A DNA stretch of 64,000 nt from Mycobacterium heckeshornense (GTDB taxonomy: Bacteria; Actinomycetota; Actinomycetes; Mycobacteriales; Mycobacteriaceae). Every line of letters starts with the position of its first letter. Within the stretch, counting starts at the first letter, position 1. The stretch spans positions 2,790,001-2,854,000 of the forward strand of contig NZ_AP024237.1 of assembly GCF_016592155.1 (NCBI RefSeq). Reading direction: 5' to 3'. Below the pieces are notes generated by a model. It saw only the letters and a list, made by a program, of their open reading frames with translations. It did not search any database and was not told the DNA's origin. Position numbers and translations under genes: made by a program. Positions 35,607-43,384 of this stretch are shown here, piece after piece.

Positions 35607-37245
35607 CCTGACTTGGCTCACGTTTGGGGTTCTGGTGAGACTGCCGCGGGCTGACCTGCTGTCTTGGGGCTGGATTCATCAAAATTTGAACACTAAAGCG
35701 GGGTCATAAGCTGCGCTGGTGGCCTTCGTACGCACTGTGAAGACAGCGTCTGGGGCAACGGCGGTGCAGATCGTGTGGTCCTGGCGGCGGGGTTCACGTT
35801 CGATCGAGCACATCGGCTCGGCGCACGACGAGGTCGAGTTGGCGGCGCTGAAGGCCGCCGCGGCGACACGGTTGGCGGCCGGACAAACCGAGCTGGATCT
35901 CGGGCTTTCTGGTGGGCTGGAGCCCGGTACGTTACCGATCGTCTCCTCGCAGATGACCCACCTGTGGGATGCGCTGTACGCTGCCTACCGGGTGCTGGGG
36001 TTGGAGTCGGCTACCAAGGGCGACAACGTGTTTCGCGATCTGGTGTTGGCGCGGATCATCGAACCGACCAGTAAGGTCGACGCCGAGAGGGTACTGAACG
36101 AAGTCGGCGTTCACCCAGCGTCGTATGCCACGGTCAAACGCCGGTTGGCGACCTATGCCAAACCGTCATGGCGCCAAGCACTGGCCAGCGCATGCGCAGC
36201 CCATGCCGGCCTCGGGCCGGCGTCGCTGGTGTTGTTCGACGTGTCCACCCTGTATTTCGAGACCGATGCCGGTGATGGGTTCCGCGAGCCGGGCTTTTCC
36301 AAGGAACGTCGCCTGGAACCGCAGATCACTCTCGGGCTGCTCAGCGACGCGGCCGGTTTCGCGCTGACGGTGGCCGCGTTCGAGGGCAACAAGGCCGAGA
36401 CCGCCACGATGCTGCCGGTGATCAACGCCTTCAAAGCCGCCCATCAACTCAGCGACGTTACCGTCGTCGCCGATGCCGGGATGGTCTCGGAAGCCAACCA
36501 GATCGCGCTGCAGACGGCGGGGTTGTCGTTCATCCTGGGCACGAGAATCCCGTTTGTGCCCGACGTCGTGCGCCGTTGGCGCGATGCCCATCTCGACCAA
36601 GCCATCCCCGACGGGCAGGTGCTCACCCAGCCGTGGCCGGCTACCAGCGCCGAGAAGGCCCGCGGCATTCCCGATCGAGTGATCCACTACCAATACCGTT
36701 ACGACCGAGCGCGGCGCACGCTGCGTGGGATCGATGAGCAGGTCGCCAAAGCCCAGCGCGCAGTTGACGGAAAAGCCCCGGTCAAACGCAACCGCTACAT
36801 CCAGCTGTCCGGCGCGACCAAGTCGGTGAACCGGGAGCTGGAGGCCAAGACCCGGGCGCTGGCGGGCTGGAAGGGCTACACCACCGACCTCACCACCGCA
36901 TCACCGGAATTCGTCATTGACGCCTACCACCAGCTGTGGCGCATCGAGAAGGCATTCCGCATGTCCAAACACGACCTGCAAGCCCGACCGCTCTACCACC
37001 ACATCCGCGAGTCCATCGAAGCGCACCTGACCATCGTGTTCGCCGCTCTGGCCGTCACGCACTGGATTGAGCGCCAAACCGGCTGGAGCATCAAGAAATT
37101 CGTCCGCACGACCCGCCGCTACCGCACCGCCCAGATCAAAGCCGGCCGACAGATTCTCACCGCCGCCGATCCGCTACCCGAAGAACTCCGCGAAGCCATC
37201 GCCCAAATCAGCAGGCGGCCTGAACACTAAATTGAGCCAAGTCGG
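35607..37245 (+). mobile_element. IS1634/IS1549-type element with very long target duplication (1639 bp)
   Basis: Terminal inverted repeats are CCTGACTTGGCTCA on the left and the complement of CCGACTTGGCTCA on the right. The element is bounded precisely by the 231-bp direct repeat. IS1549 of Mycobacterium smegmatis is known for unusually long target duplications, and the transposase here is of that group. Confidence 0.9.
35719..37230 (+). CDS. IS1634-family (IS1549-like) transposase, intact
   Basis: The 503-residue protein starts at a GTG (MAFVRTVKTASGATAVQIVW). DDE segments are LVLFDVSTLYFETDAGDGFREPGFSKERR, VTVVADAGMVSEANQIAL and FVIDAYHQLWRIEKAFRMSKHDLQARPLYHHIRESIEAHLTIVF, where the YxxR-type C-terminal region holds the glutamate. 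No defect is seen. It is unrelated in detail to the 577-residue transposase in this window although both fall in the IS4/IS1634 group. The unusual strand exchange that produces hundred-base duplications is a property of this element type. Confidence 0.92.
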   Translation: MAFVRTVKTASGATAVQIVWSWRRGSRSIEHIGSAHDEVELAALKAAAATRLAAGQTELDLGLSGGLEPGTLPIVSSQMTHLWDALYAAYRVLGLESATKGDNVFRDLVLARIIEPTSKVDAERVLNEVGVHPASYATVKRRLATYAKPSWRQALASACAAHAGLGPASLVLFDVSTLYFETDAGDGFREPGFSKERRLEPQITLGLLSDAAGFALTVAAFEGNKAETATMLPVINAFKAAHQLSDVTVVADAGMVSEANQIALQTAGLSFILGTRIPFVPDVVRRWRDAHLDQAIPDGQVLTQPWPATSAEKARGIPDRVIHYQYRYDRARRTLRGIDEQVAKAQRAVDGKAPVKRNRYIQLSGATKSVNRELEAKTRALAGWKGYTTDLTTASPEFVIDAYHQLWRIEKAFRMSKHDLQARPLYHHIRESIEAHLTIVFAALAVTHWIERQTGWSIKKFVRTTRRYRTAQIKAGRQILTAADPLPEELREAIAQISRRPEH

Positions 37246-37476
37246 GGTTGATTGTGCGCCGGGTGCGCGAACGTAACCCGCGCGCCGCCGCCGAAAACCA
37301 GGGTGAGCTGTTCGCCGCCTACCGCTATCACGCGGTCTTCACCGACAGCCCATTCGAACTGGTGCAGGCCGAATCCCAGCACCGTGGGCATGCCATCGTC
37401 GAACAGGTCTTCGCCGACCTGCTTGACGGGCCGTTGGCCCACCTACCGTCTGGCCGGTTTAACGCCAACGCTGCCT
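37246..37476 (+). repeat. Right copy of the 231-bp direct repeat
   Basis: Partner of 35376-35606. It restores the reading frame of the IS1380 transposase on the right side of the inserted element. Confidence 0.93.
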
Positions 37477-37718
37477 GGCTGCAACTGGCCGCCACCGCCC
37501 ACGCGCTTACCCGGACCCTGGGCGTGCTGGCCTCGCCCGAGCACACCCTGGCCCGCAGCGCCACCATCCGCACCCAGCTGATCAACGTCGCCGCACGGTC
37601 CGCCCGGGCCGGACGCGGCAATATCACCTGGCACCTGCCCCGGCATTGGCCCTGGGAACACGCTTGGCTCAACGCCTTTCACGCCACCCACCGCGCACCA
37701 CCGGCCCTAGCAGCCTGA
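37246..37718 (+). pseudogene. IS1380-family transposase, fragment 3 of 3
   Basis: After repeating LIVRRVRERNPRAAAENQ through FNANAA, the frame continues WLQLAATAHALTRTLGVLAS and ends ARSARAGRGNITWHLPRHWPWEHAWLNAFHATHRAPPALAA. This is the usual IS1380 C-terminus. The glutamate region is in HRGHAIVEQVFADLLDGPLAHLPSGRF. About 180 bases of non-coding right end follow to 37902. Confidence 0.88.
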
Positions 37719-37919
37719 CACACCCACCGCGCTCTGACATCGCCCACCCAAACCGACCGCCCCGCTCCAAGTGCCCAACCAGAAACAGGACAAGCTGGCA
37801 GACGAGGCCAGCAGCTGACGCGCGTCCTCATCCAGCAGCTTCAGCTCAACATTTGACAATCCGGTCGCAAATCGTCACGCCAGTTTCATCGGTGGATTCA
37901 GGCTAAGCCTTAGCCATCA

Positions 37920-38927
37920 CTACTGTCGGGTCGCTTTCCACCATTGCTCGTGGGCCGTCGAAAGAGCACCGAGAAGGTAGGCTGGTAATAGGGACTTGTT
38001 TCGGCCTTCAGCCAGCTCACGCACCTGTCTGTAAAGACCTCGCATCCCCTGTAGGCCGGCGATCACCATAAAGTAGGCGATCGCAGCCGGTGAGACAAGT
38101 GACTCGTCGAGGCCGGACTTGGCCGCATATAGACGCCGCAGTCGGGATGGGTCCGTGGTGATCGTGCGTGGCGGCTGCATCGATTCGACCCATGTGCACC
38201 AGCCCAAATCTTCACGCGGATCGCCTATCCGGGCCATCTCCCAGTCGACTGCCAACAGCTGGCCCCACGCGTCGACCATGATGTTGCTGGGCTGAAGCTC
38301 TCCATGCACGAGGCGCAGGGGGGCAGGCTCGGGACGGTTGTCCTCGAGCCAGCCGGCCATGTACCGGAACAGCGGGTTGCGTTCGATCTGCTCGTCCTCG
38401 GACTGGCGCCATTCTTCGATGCGCCCGTCGATGTAGTCGTCCCAGCTCGCGGGCTGCTCGATCTCTTCCGGTAGCTGGGCGAGGTCCGTCTGGTGGATGC
38501 GTGCGGCGAGCTCGGCGAACGCATCCACCGGGTCTGCAACCAATGGCTTTGCTTCGCCGCGGATCTCAGCCAGGAGGGAATGCCCCCGTACCTCCTCTAG
38601 GATTATCGTTTTAGTGCCGAGCTCGGAGCCGTCTTCGTCGAAGTACAAGGCACGGGGCATGGGCACGTCGGTCCGCTCGGTAAGCGCGTGGAGCAGTGCC
38701 CATTCCCGGGTTCGGTCACTATCGGTCGTGAGATTTGCGTCAACCGGGTCGGCGCGCATGACCAGGTTGAGGCTGAACCCGTCACAGTGAGCAGTGAAGC
38801 GAGCCATATGCCGACTGTAGCCACCGGCGATCACCTGGTAGTTGTCGACTTTGACGGTGCCCTGTTGCAGCGTCCGGCGAGCCAGAAAGCGTTCGAGTCG
38901 CCGACAGACCTCGTCTGGGTTTTTCAT
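37920..38927 (-). CDS. Phosphotransferase-family protein (aminoglycoside phosphotransferase-like kinase)
   Basis: The 335-residue protein has the APH/choline-kinase fold. TKTIILEEVRGHSLLAEIRG marks the hinge. The catalytic loop is RLVHGELQPSNIMVD, with Glu where most family members have Asp (HGD). The Mg-binding segment is LLAVDWEMARIGDPREDLGW. In mycobacteria such proteins often sit beside acyl-CoA dehydrogenases and CoA-ester genes and are not known resistance enzymes. Its start overlaps the upstream gene by four bases (ATGA). Its stop at 37920 is only 18 bases from the IS1380 right end, so the downstream context was lost. The substrate is unknown. Confidence 0.88.
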   Translation of the reverse strand: MKNPDEVCRRLERFLARRTLQQGTVKVDNYQVIAGGYSRHMARFTAHCDGFSLNLVMRADPVDANLTTDSDRTREWALLHALTERTDVPMPRALYFDEDGSELGTKTIILEEVRGHSLLAEIRGEAKPLVADPVDAFAELAARIHQTDLAQLPEEIEQPASWDDYIDGRIEEWRQSEDEQIERNPLFRYMAGWLEDNRPEPAPLRLVHGELQPSNIMVDAWGQLLAVDWEMARIGDPREDLGWCTWVESMQPPRTITTDPSRLRRLYAAKSGLDESLVSPAAIAYFMVIAGLQGMRGLYRQVRELAEGRNKSLLPAYLLGALSTAHEQWWKATRQ

Positions 38928-39385
38928 GACCGTCCAGCCAGGGCGAAGGAACCACGGATATCAAACTCGCGGCTAAGCCGCTGTTCGAGCAATTGTTCCA
39001 CTCGACTCCGGGTAGCGGTGTCGGCTGCCCGACAGTTCTCGATAAGCCGCGACAGAACCTCACTTGCAGCGTCATAGCGCCTCTGCACGTCGCCGACATG
39101 CAAGCTTGTCGAGTCCAGGTTCCGCACGCTGGCAATGGCTTCCGCCACCGTATGCGCACCCGGCTGACGATTGGCCACGTAGTTGTCTGCCTCGGCGAGT
39201 ACGGCCGAGATTTCCTCGTGCATCCAGGCAACTTCGTGGCTGCAGCGATTGGCCACGTTCGCCAGGATCGAGTCACTCATCACCAGGATCCCCTTGGCCT
39301 GGACGTCAGTGATGGCTTCGGCGACCATTTCCAGGTGGCCGCGGACCAATTGAACGAGCTGCTCGCACGCCGGACGACTCATCAT
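38924..39385 (-). CDS. Hypothetical helical protein coupled to the phosphotransferase
   Basis: The 153-residue product (MMSRPACEQLVQLVRGHLEMVAEAI...) looks all-helical, with no signal peptide, membrane segment or metal motif. A long amphipathic middle contains SHEVAWMHEEISAVLAEADNYVANRQPG. I do not recognise a named family. The ATGA overlap with the phosphotransferase gene argues for a stable functional pair. A second ATG one codon later is equally possible as the start. Confidence 0.7.
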   Translation of the reverse strand: MMSRPACEQLVQLVRGHLEMVAEAITDVQAKGILVMSDSILANVANRCSHEVAWMHEEISAVLAEADNYVANRQPGAHTVAEAIASVRNLDSTSLHVGDVQRRYDAASEVLSRLIENCRAADTATRSRVEQLLEQRLSREFDIRGSFALAGRS

Positions 39386-39390
39386 CGAAC

Positions 39391-39540
39391 TTACCCGTTC
39401 CTCTTGATGATGCCCTCAGGCAAGCCACTCACCTCGCGCTCTAGTACGTGAAATGGGAACCAGGCACTCTCGTTCCAGAACGGGTCATCGAGCGGACGCT
39501 CGTGGAAGTAGTCATCCTTCGGTCGTACCGCGTCAACCAT
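39391..39540 (-). CDS. Small ORF of 49 residues, possibly a truncated larger gene
   Basis: The ATG at 39540 has GGAG six bases upstream. The frame reads MVDAVRPKDDYFHERPLDD and continues PFWNESAWFPFHVLEREVSG to a TAA at 39391. The motif spacing resembles the start of a longer conserved protein that often accompanies these phosphotransferases, with DxxxHxxxxxPxWxES near its N-terminus; that comparison is from memory. The stop is six bases from the next ATG, so the three genes form one unit. It may be a real small protein or a remnant. Confidence 0.45.
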   Translation of the reverse strand: MVDAVRPKDDYFHERPLDDPFWNESAWFPFHVLEREVSGLPEGIIKRNG

Positions 39541-39893
39541 GATCAACTCCATTCGGAGACCTGGTCGGATGCGAAACGCGAACTAGCGCTCGCCATCCAA
39601 CTGTGACAGCCCCACAGATCGGGGCAGAATCACCCTAACCTAAATTCGAAAACTAAGCAAGATAGCCTATCTTCTATCGTCCGCGCAGTCGTTCATTCGT
39701 GAATATAGCGCCAATTCCGCGCGCAGGGCCGAGAGAACAACAGTCATGCCGACTTGTATCACAACGTTACACATGCTCGGCACACATCGACACTCGAGCA
39801 GGCAGCGGGTGGGGCAACTAACAGGCTTGAACCAGGGCGACTTCCGGCTACCGGGGACGCGCTGAGGCGCAGTGCCGGGCCGAACACCATGAG
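39541..39893. promoter_or_regulatory. Gene-free leader with palindrome AAGATAGCCTATCTT
   Basis: This 353-base stretch has no supported gene. It contains a perfect 7+1+7 palindrome at 39659-39673 in an AT-rich context about 120 bases upstream of the small ORF, a likely regulator site for the phosphotransferase unit. The right end is cut by an IS256 element whose 8-bp target duplication is CACCATGA. Confidence 0.45.
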
Positions 39894-41388
39894 GTGGCGT
39901 CCCAGGAGCGGTGTAAAAGTGGCCTGGCGTAGGTCCCGCTCGCTTGCGTTCATGATCCTATGCGGTGGCGCTGGCAGGTTCACTTGGGACCATGCCGGTT
40001 TCGGGGTTTGTTTCCGAATTCCTTTGCGGCAGTTCGGTTGGTGGGTCATGCAGCGATCTGCGTAGGTCGGCCAGCAGCCGCAGGCCGGCCGGGGTCATGG
40101 TGAATCCGCGCCATCCGGCCGAGGCGCGGTCGAGCACCGCCCACACCAGTTTGAGGCAGGAGTACTCGCCGGGCAGCCTGCCGATGACCTTGACCCGGCG
40201 GCGGGTCTCGCCGAAGGTGCGCTCGATGAAGTTCGAATGCCGCACGCGGGTCCAATGCTCGCGCGGAAACCGCAGATAGACCGTCAGCGATTCACGGTCA
40301 GCGAGCAGGGCCCGCACCGCCGCCGGGTAAGAGTCGCGCCAGCGCTTGGCGAACACGTCGATCCTGTTCTGGGCGAGTTTGACCGCCTCGATGCCGGGTT
40401 CGACGTCCTCAGGCAGGTCGAAGATCGCCCAGTAATCGGCTTTGACGTCGGCCTGCGCATTTTTAGCCACCTTGGCAATGATGTTGCGGGCGCGATGAAT
40501 TAGGCAGCGCTGCCGCAACGCCGTGCCCATCGTGCGCTCGACCGCACCGATCAACCCGGGCGCGCCGTCGCTGATCACCAGCAGCGGACACGCCAGCCCA
40601 CGCTCGCCGAGCCCGGACAGGAACCCTTCCCACGCGTCGCCGGACTCCGAGGATGCCGCGTCCAGCCCGACGAACACGGGCTTGCCGTCGGTGTCGATGC
40701 CCCAGGCGGCCAGCACCGGCTCGGCCGCGGCGTTTGCGTGATATTTGAAGTGGCTGCCGTCGAGGAACAGGTAATCCAGCTCGACGTCGTCGAGGCGGCG
40801 GGCGCTCCATTGTTCGAACTGAGTCTTGATGTCCTCGCAGATCCGCGACACCGTCGACTTCGACACCGCGGCGGCCTCGCCGAGCGCCTCGACCAAAGTG
40901 GCCTCCACGTCGCGGACCGACAGGCCGCGCACGAACCCGGCGATCACCAGCGACTCCAGGGCGTTGGTCTTGGTCACTCCCTTGCCGAACAGCTGGGAGG
41001 CGAACCGCTCGGTGGTGCCGCGCACCTTCGGCCGGGCCAGCGTTACCGGTCCCGCGGTGGTCTTCACCGTGGTCGGGCAATATCCGTTGCGCATCCCAGC
41101 GCGGGCGTCGTCGCAGCTCGCGGCTCGCTGGTAGCGGTCCCGGCCGAGGAACTCGCTCACCTCGGCCTCGATCGCGGTCTGCAGCAGCAATCGGGCGCCG
41201 AGCCGGGCTACTTCCTCGATCGCACCCGCCAGGTCCTCGCCGCCAGCGAACACACCATCAATTTCTGCCTGCAACCGCTGCACAGGCGATACCCTCTTCA
41301 ACACGGACGTGGGCTCCTTCCATCAGACTTGCCGGTCTTCGAGGGAACCTACGTCCGGATTCTTTTACACCGCGGGAGGGACACGACC
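39894..41388 (-). mobile_element. IS256-family element type C, copy 1 (1495 bp)
   Basis: Inverted repeats start GGTGGCGTCCC on the left and end in GGGACACGACC on the right, each followed inward by GCGGTGTAAAAG or its complement. An exact 8-bp target duplication CACCATGA is at 39886-39893 and 41389-41396. The element carries one intact transposase gene. Confidence 0.92.
39958..41304 (-). CDS. IS256-family transposase type C, intact
   Basis: The 448-residue protein is a mutator-type transposase. The N-terminal region has GARLLLQTAIEAEVSEFLGRDRYQRA and GMRNGYCPTTVKTTAGPVTLARPKVRGTTERFASQLFGKGVTK. The catalytic residues lie in LDYLFLDGSHFKYHANAAAEP, PLLVISDGAPGLIGAVERTMG and RHSNFIERTFGETRRRVKVIGRLPGE. 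The frame is complete, so the element may be mobile. It differs clearly in sequence from types A and B in this window. A copy at 43410 is about as long but has a stop codon. Confidence 0.93.
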   Translation of the reverse strand: MLKRVSPVQRLQAEIDGVFAGGEDLAGAIEEVARLGARLLLQTAIEAEVSEFLGRDRYQRAASCDDARAGMRNGYCPTTVKTTAGPVTLARPKVRGTTERFASQLFGKGVTKTNALESLVIAGFVRGLSVRDVEATLVEALGEAAAVSKSTVSRICEDIKTQFEQWSARRLDDVELDYLFLDGSHFKYHANAAAEPVLAAWGIDTDGKPVFVGLDAASSESGDAWEGFLSGLGERGLACPLLVISDGAPGLIGAVERTMGTALRQRCLIHRARNIIAKVAKNAQADVKADYWAIFDLPEDVEPGIEAVKLAQNRIDVFAKRWRDSYPAAVRALLADRESLTVYLRFPREHWTRVRHSNFIERTFGETRRRVKVIGRLPGEYSCLKLVWAVLDRASAGWRGFTMTPAGLRLLADLRRSLHDPPTELPQRNSETNPETGMVPSEPASATA

Positions 41389-41396
41389 CACCATGA

Positions 41397-42019
41397 GCCC
41401 CGGGATCTGATGGCCGCAGAGTGCAGCCTAATCTAATTTACGTCAGATTCCGGTTGGTTGGTTCCCGGCATGGCCGGCTACGGCTCACTTACGTCCTTAC
41501 GTCTCGGACAGTCATCTTTGGCATTCGCACCGGACGAGGGGTGTACACCCCTTGGTTGCGAATTGGCTGAAGTCGGATTAGCCCACACTCCCGGACGCCA
41601 CCCGACGGCGGGTTGGATGGGTGGCCGTATATCCGGTAGCCGTCGAGAGCCAACTGTGTCGGCACAGCTCTCATCGCTGATCGTCTCCACGCCGGTATCG
41701 CCTCGCCAGTGCGCGGCCGCTCGATCTTGATGACCTCGGCGCCGAGATCGCCGAGTAGGCTGTTGGTCTGGTCGCTGGTGGGCAACAGCGGGCACTCCTG
41801 CACCCGCGCGCCCCTCAACAGTTTGCTCACACGTCTTAACATTCCGTCCGGCGTTACACCCAAGAACCGGCAATTCTAAGCTACTTCTGATTAGATACAA
41901 ACTTACTATGGGTGTTTCAAGGTTTCGTCCGCCCTGGCTCGCGCTGAATCTAGATCAAAATTCGCATAGAATCAGCACAGATCTGGCGTTCGCAACGTAT
42001 GGGAGCCTGAGGTTCACTG
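41397..42019. other. Mixed stretch with a CoA-transferase remnant and no intact gene
   Basis: Apart from the CaiB/BaiF remnant at 41700-41846, I see no supported gene. The frames from 41458 to 41690 have no recognisable motif on either strand. The AT-rich part 41880-41990 probably holds the promoter of the TetR fusion gene. Confidence 0.4.
41700..41846 (-). pseudogene. 5' remnant of a CaiB/BaiF CoA-transferase
   Basis: The minus strand reads VSKLLRGARVQECPLLPTSD and continues QTNSLLGDLGAEVIKIERPRTGE. This matches the N-terminus of the intact CoA-transferase at 22359-23597 (LLSGIRVLECAVLPSGDQAGRLLGDLGAEVTKVEQPG). After about 45 codons the similarity ends abruptly. Confidence 0.75.
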
Positions 42020-43384
42020 ATGGGTAATAAGCGAGCGCGGCCCCGCAAAAAGGGCGTGGAGACCCGGGCGCGCATTCTGGATGGGGCCGCGCTGACGTTC
42101 CGCAATAAGGGGTATGCCGGCACTCGGCTGTCTGATGTCGCGGCCGCCGCAAACACCCAAGCGGGCAGCTTATACTACCACTTTCCGTCGCGTGAAGAAC
42201 TTGTCGAGGAAGTGCTGCGCGTCGGTCAGGAACGCACCAGCGGCTTTGTCAGACGACGCGTCGCCGCCCTTCCCGACGATGCATCGGATCTCGACCGGCT
42301 GCGCGAGGCGATCTCGGCGCACCTGGACGCGGTTCTAGAGATTGGTGACTATACCGCCGCAACGATCAGGATCATCGGCCAAGTGCCCGACGAAATCCGC
42401 ACACGCCGAATTCACGAACAGCGGGAATACGGTGACTTTTGGCGTTCGCTGGTGGACAACGCCCAGGCATCGAGCCAATTTCGCGCCGATCTCAACAGTT
42501 CGGCCGTGCGGATGCTGCTGCTCGGCGCAATCAACTCGGTGCCGGAGTGGTTTCGGCCCCGCGCTGATGGAATGTCCTCTAACGAGCTCAAAGCACACTG
42601 CGATTCGCTGTTCCTCGACGGCCTGGCGGTGCGTCGGCAAGCGACCTGGTCGATCAACAACAACCTCGCCGCCATCGCCGTCGCCGAAGAGAAGTTCCTC
42701 CGCAGAGGCCGCGAGGACGACACCAAAGCTGAGGGCGCCCAGCGAATCCTCGATGCCGCCGCCAAAGTTTTCCGGGAAATGGGCTACGCTGGCACCCGGC
42801 TGGCCGACGTGGCCAATGCTGCGGGTATCCAGACTGGCAGCATATACTACTACTTCAAGTCGCGTGAGCACCTGGTGAGCGAGATGGTGCTGGTCGCTTG
42901 GAAGGGCACCAACGATCTGGCCCACCTCAGCGTCGACGCCCTGCCCGCCGAGGCCACAGCGCTGGACCGGTTCTCCACGGCGTTGACCGCCCACCTCTTG
43001 TCGGTGCTGCGCAACACCATGTACAGCTCGGCGCTTGTGCGCATTCTGGGTCAAATCCCTGACAGCGTGCGGGAGCAGACGGTCAACTATCAGCGGGCCT
43101 ATCTGGAGTACTTGCGCGACCTCATCGAGGACGCCATCGCCTCCGGTGAAGTCAGAGCCGACATCGACCCGTCGGTCACCATCATGCTTATCACCGGCGC
43201 TTTGAGCTGGTCCGTCGAGTGGTATCGGCCCGACGGCGCGTTGAGCCCCGAAGACCTGGCGCGCCAGGTCGCCACCCTCGTTTTCAACGGGGTCAGCAAG
43301 ATCCCCGCCGAACCACGCAGCCTGCAAAGCTCGGCTCAGCCCACGGTGGCGTCCCAGGAGCGGTGTAAAAGTGGCCTGACGTAG
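42020..43384 (+). CDS. Tandem double TetR-family regulator (two full TetR units in one chain)
   Basis: The 454-residue protein contains two complete TetR modules. The first helix-turn-helix is ILDGAALTFRNKGYAGTRLSDVAAAANTQAGSLYYHFPSREELVEEVL near residues 20-68. The second is ILDAAAKVFREMGYAGTRLADVANAAGIQTGSIYYYFKSREHLVSEMVL near 240-290. Each is followed by a helical ligand domain with similar order (AISAHLDAVLEIGDYTAATIRIIGQVPDEIR and ALTAHLLSVLRNTMYSSALVRILGQIPDSVR), so it arose by duplication. The last 13 residues (TVASQERCKSGLT) and the stop come from the IS256 element inserted at 43345. A normal TetR is ~200 residues and dimerises; this one may act as an intramolecular dimer. Confidence 0.9.
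   Translation: MGNKRARPRKKGVETRARILDGAALTFRNKGYAGTRLSDVAAAANTQAGSLYYHFPSREELVEEVLRVGQERTSGFVRRRVAALPDDASDLDRLREAISAHLDAVLEIGDYTAATIRIIGQVPDEIRTRRIHEQREYGDFWRSLVDNAQASSQFRADLNSSAVRMLLLGAINSVPEWFRPRADGMSSNELKAHCDSLFLDGLAVRRQATWSINNNLAAIAVAEEKFLRRGREDDTKAEGAQRILDAAAKVFREMGYAGTRLADVANAAGIQTGSIYYYFKSREHLVSEMVLVAWKGTNDLAHLSVDALPAEATALDRFSTALTAHLLSVLRNTMYSSALVRILGQIPDSVREQTVNYQRAYLEYLRDLIEDAIASGEVRADIDPSVTIMLITGALSWSVEWYRPDGALSPEDLARQVATLVFNGVSKIPAEPRSLQSSAQPTVASQERCKSGLT

Larger units (their letters stand above)
31338..37902 (+). mobile_element. IS1380-family element split by nested insertions
   Basis: The ends are imperfect inverted repeats: CCTTAATCCACCGACGGAA at 31338 and the complement of CCTGAATCCACCGATGAAA ending at 37902. 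CTAAG flanks the complex (29361-29365 or 31333-31337 on the left, 37903-37907 on the right). Two elements lie inside it: an IS256 element (31907-34877, itself carrying an IS110 element) and an IS1634-type element (35607-37245). Removing them restores one transposase frame. The target was CTAAGCCTTAG, a perfect palindrome with one central base. Confidence 0.85.

Noticed and set aside
37920..38927. Aminoglycoside resistance kinase
   Set aside because: The fold is shared, but the catalytic loop has HGE in place of HGD and the context is a host gene unit, so a resistance role is not supported.
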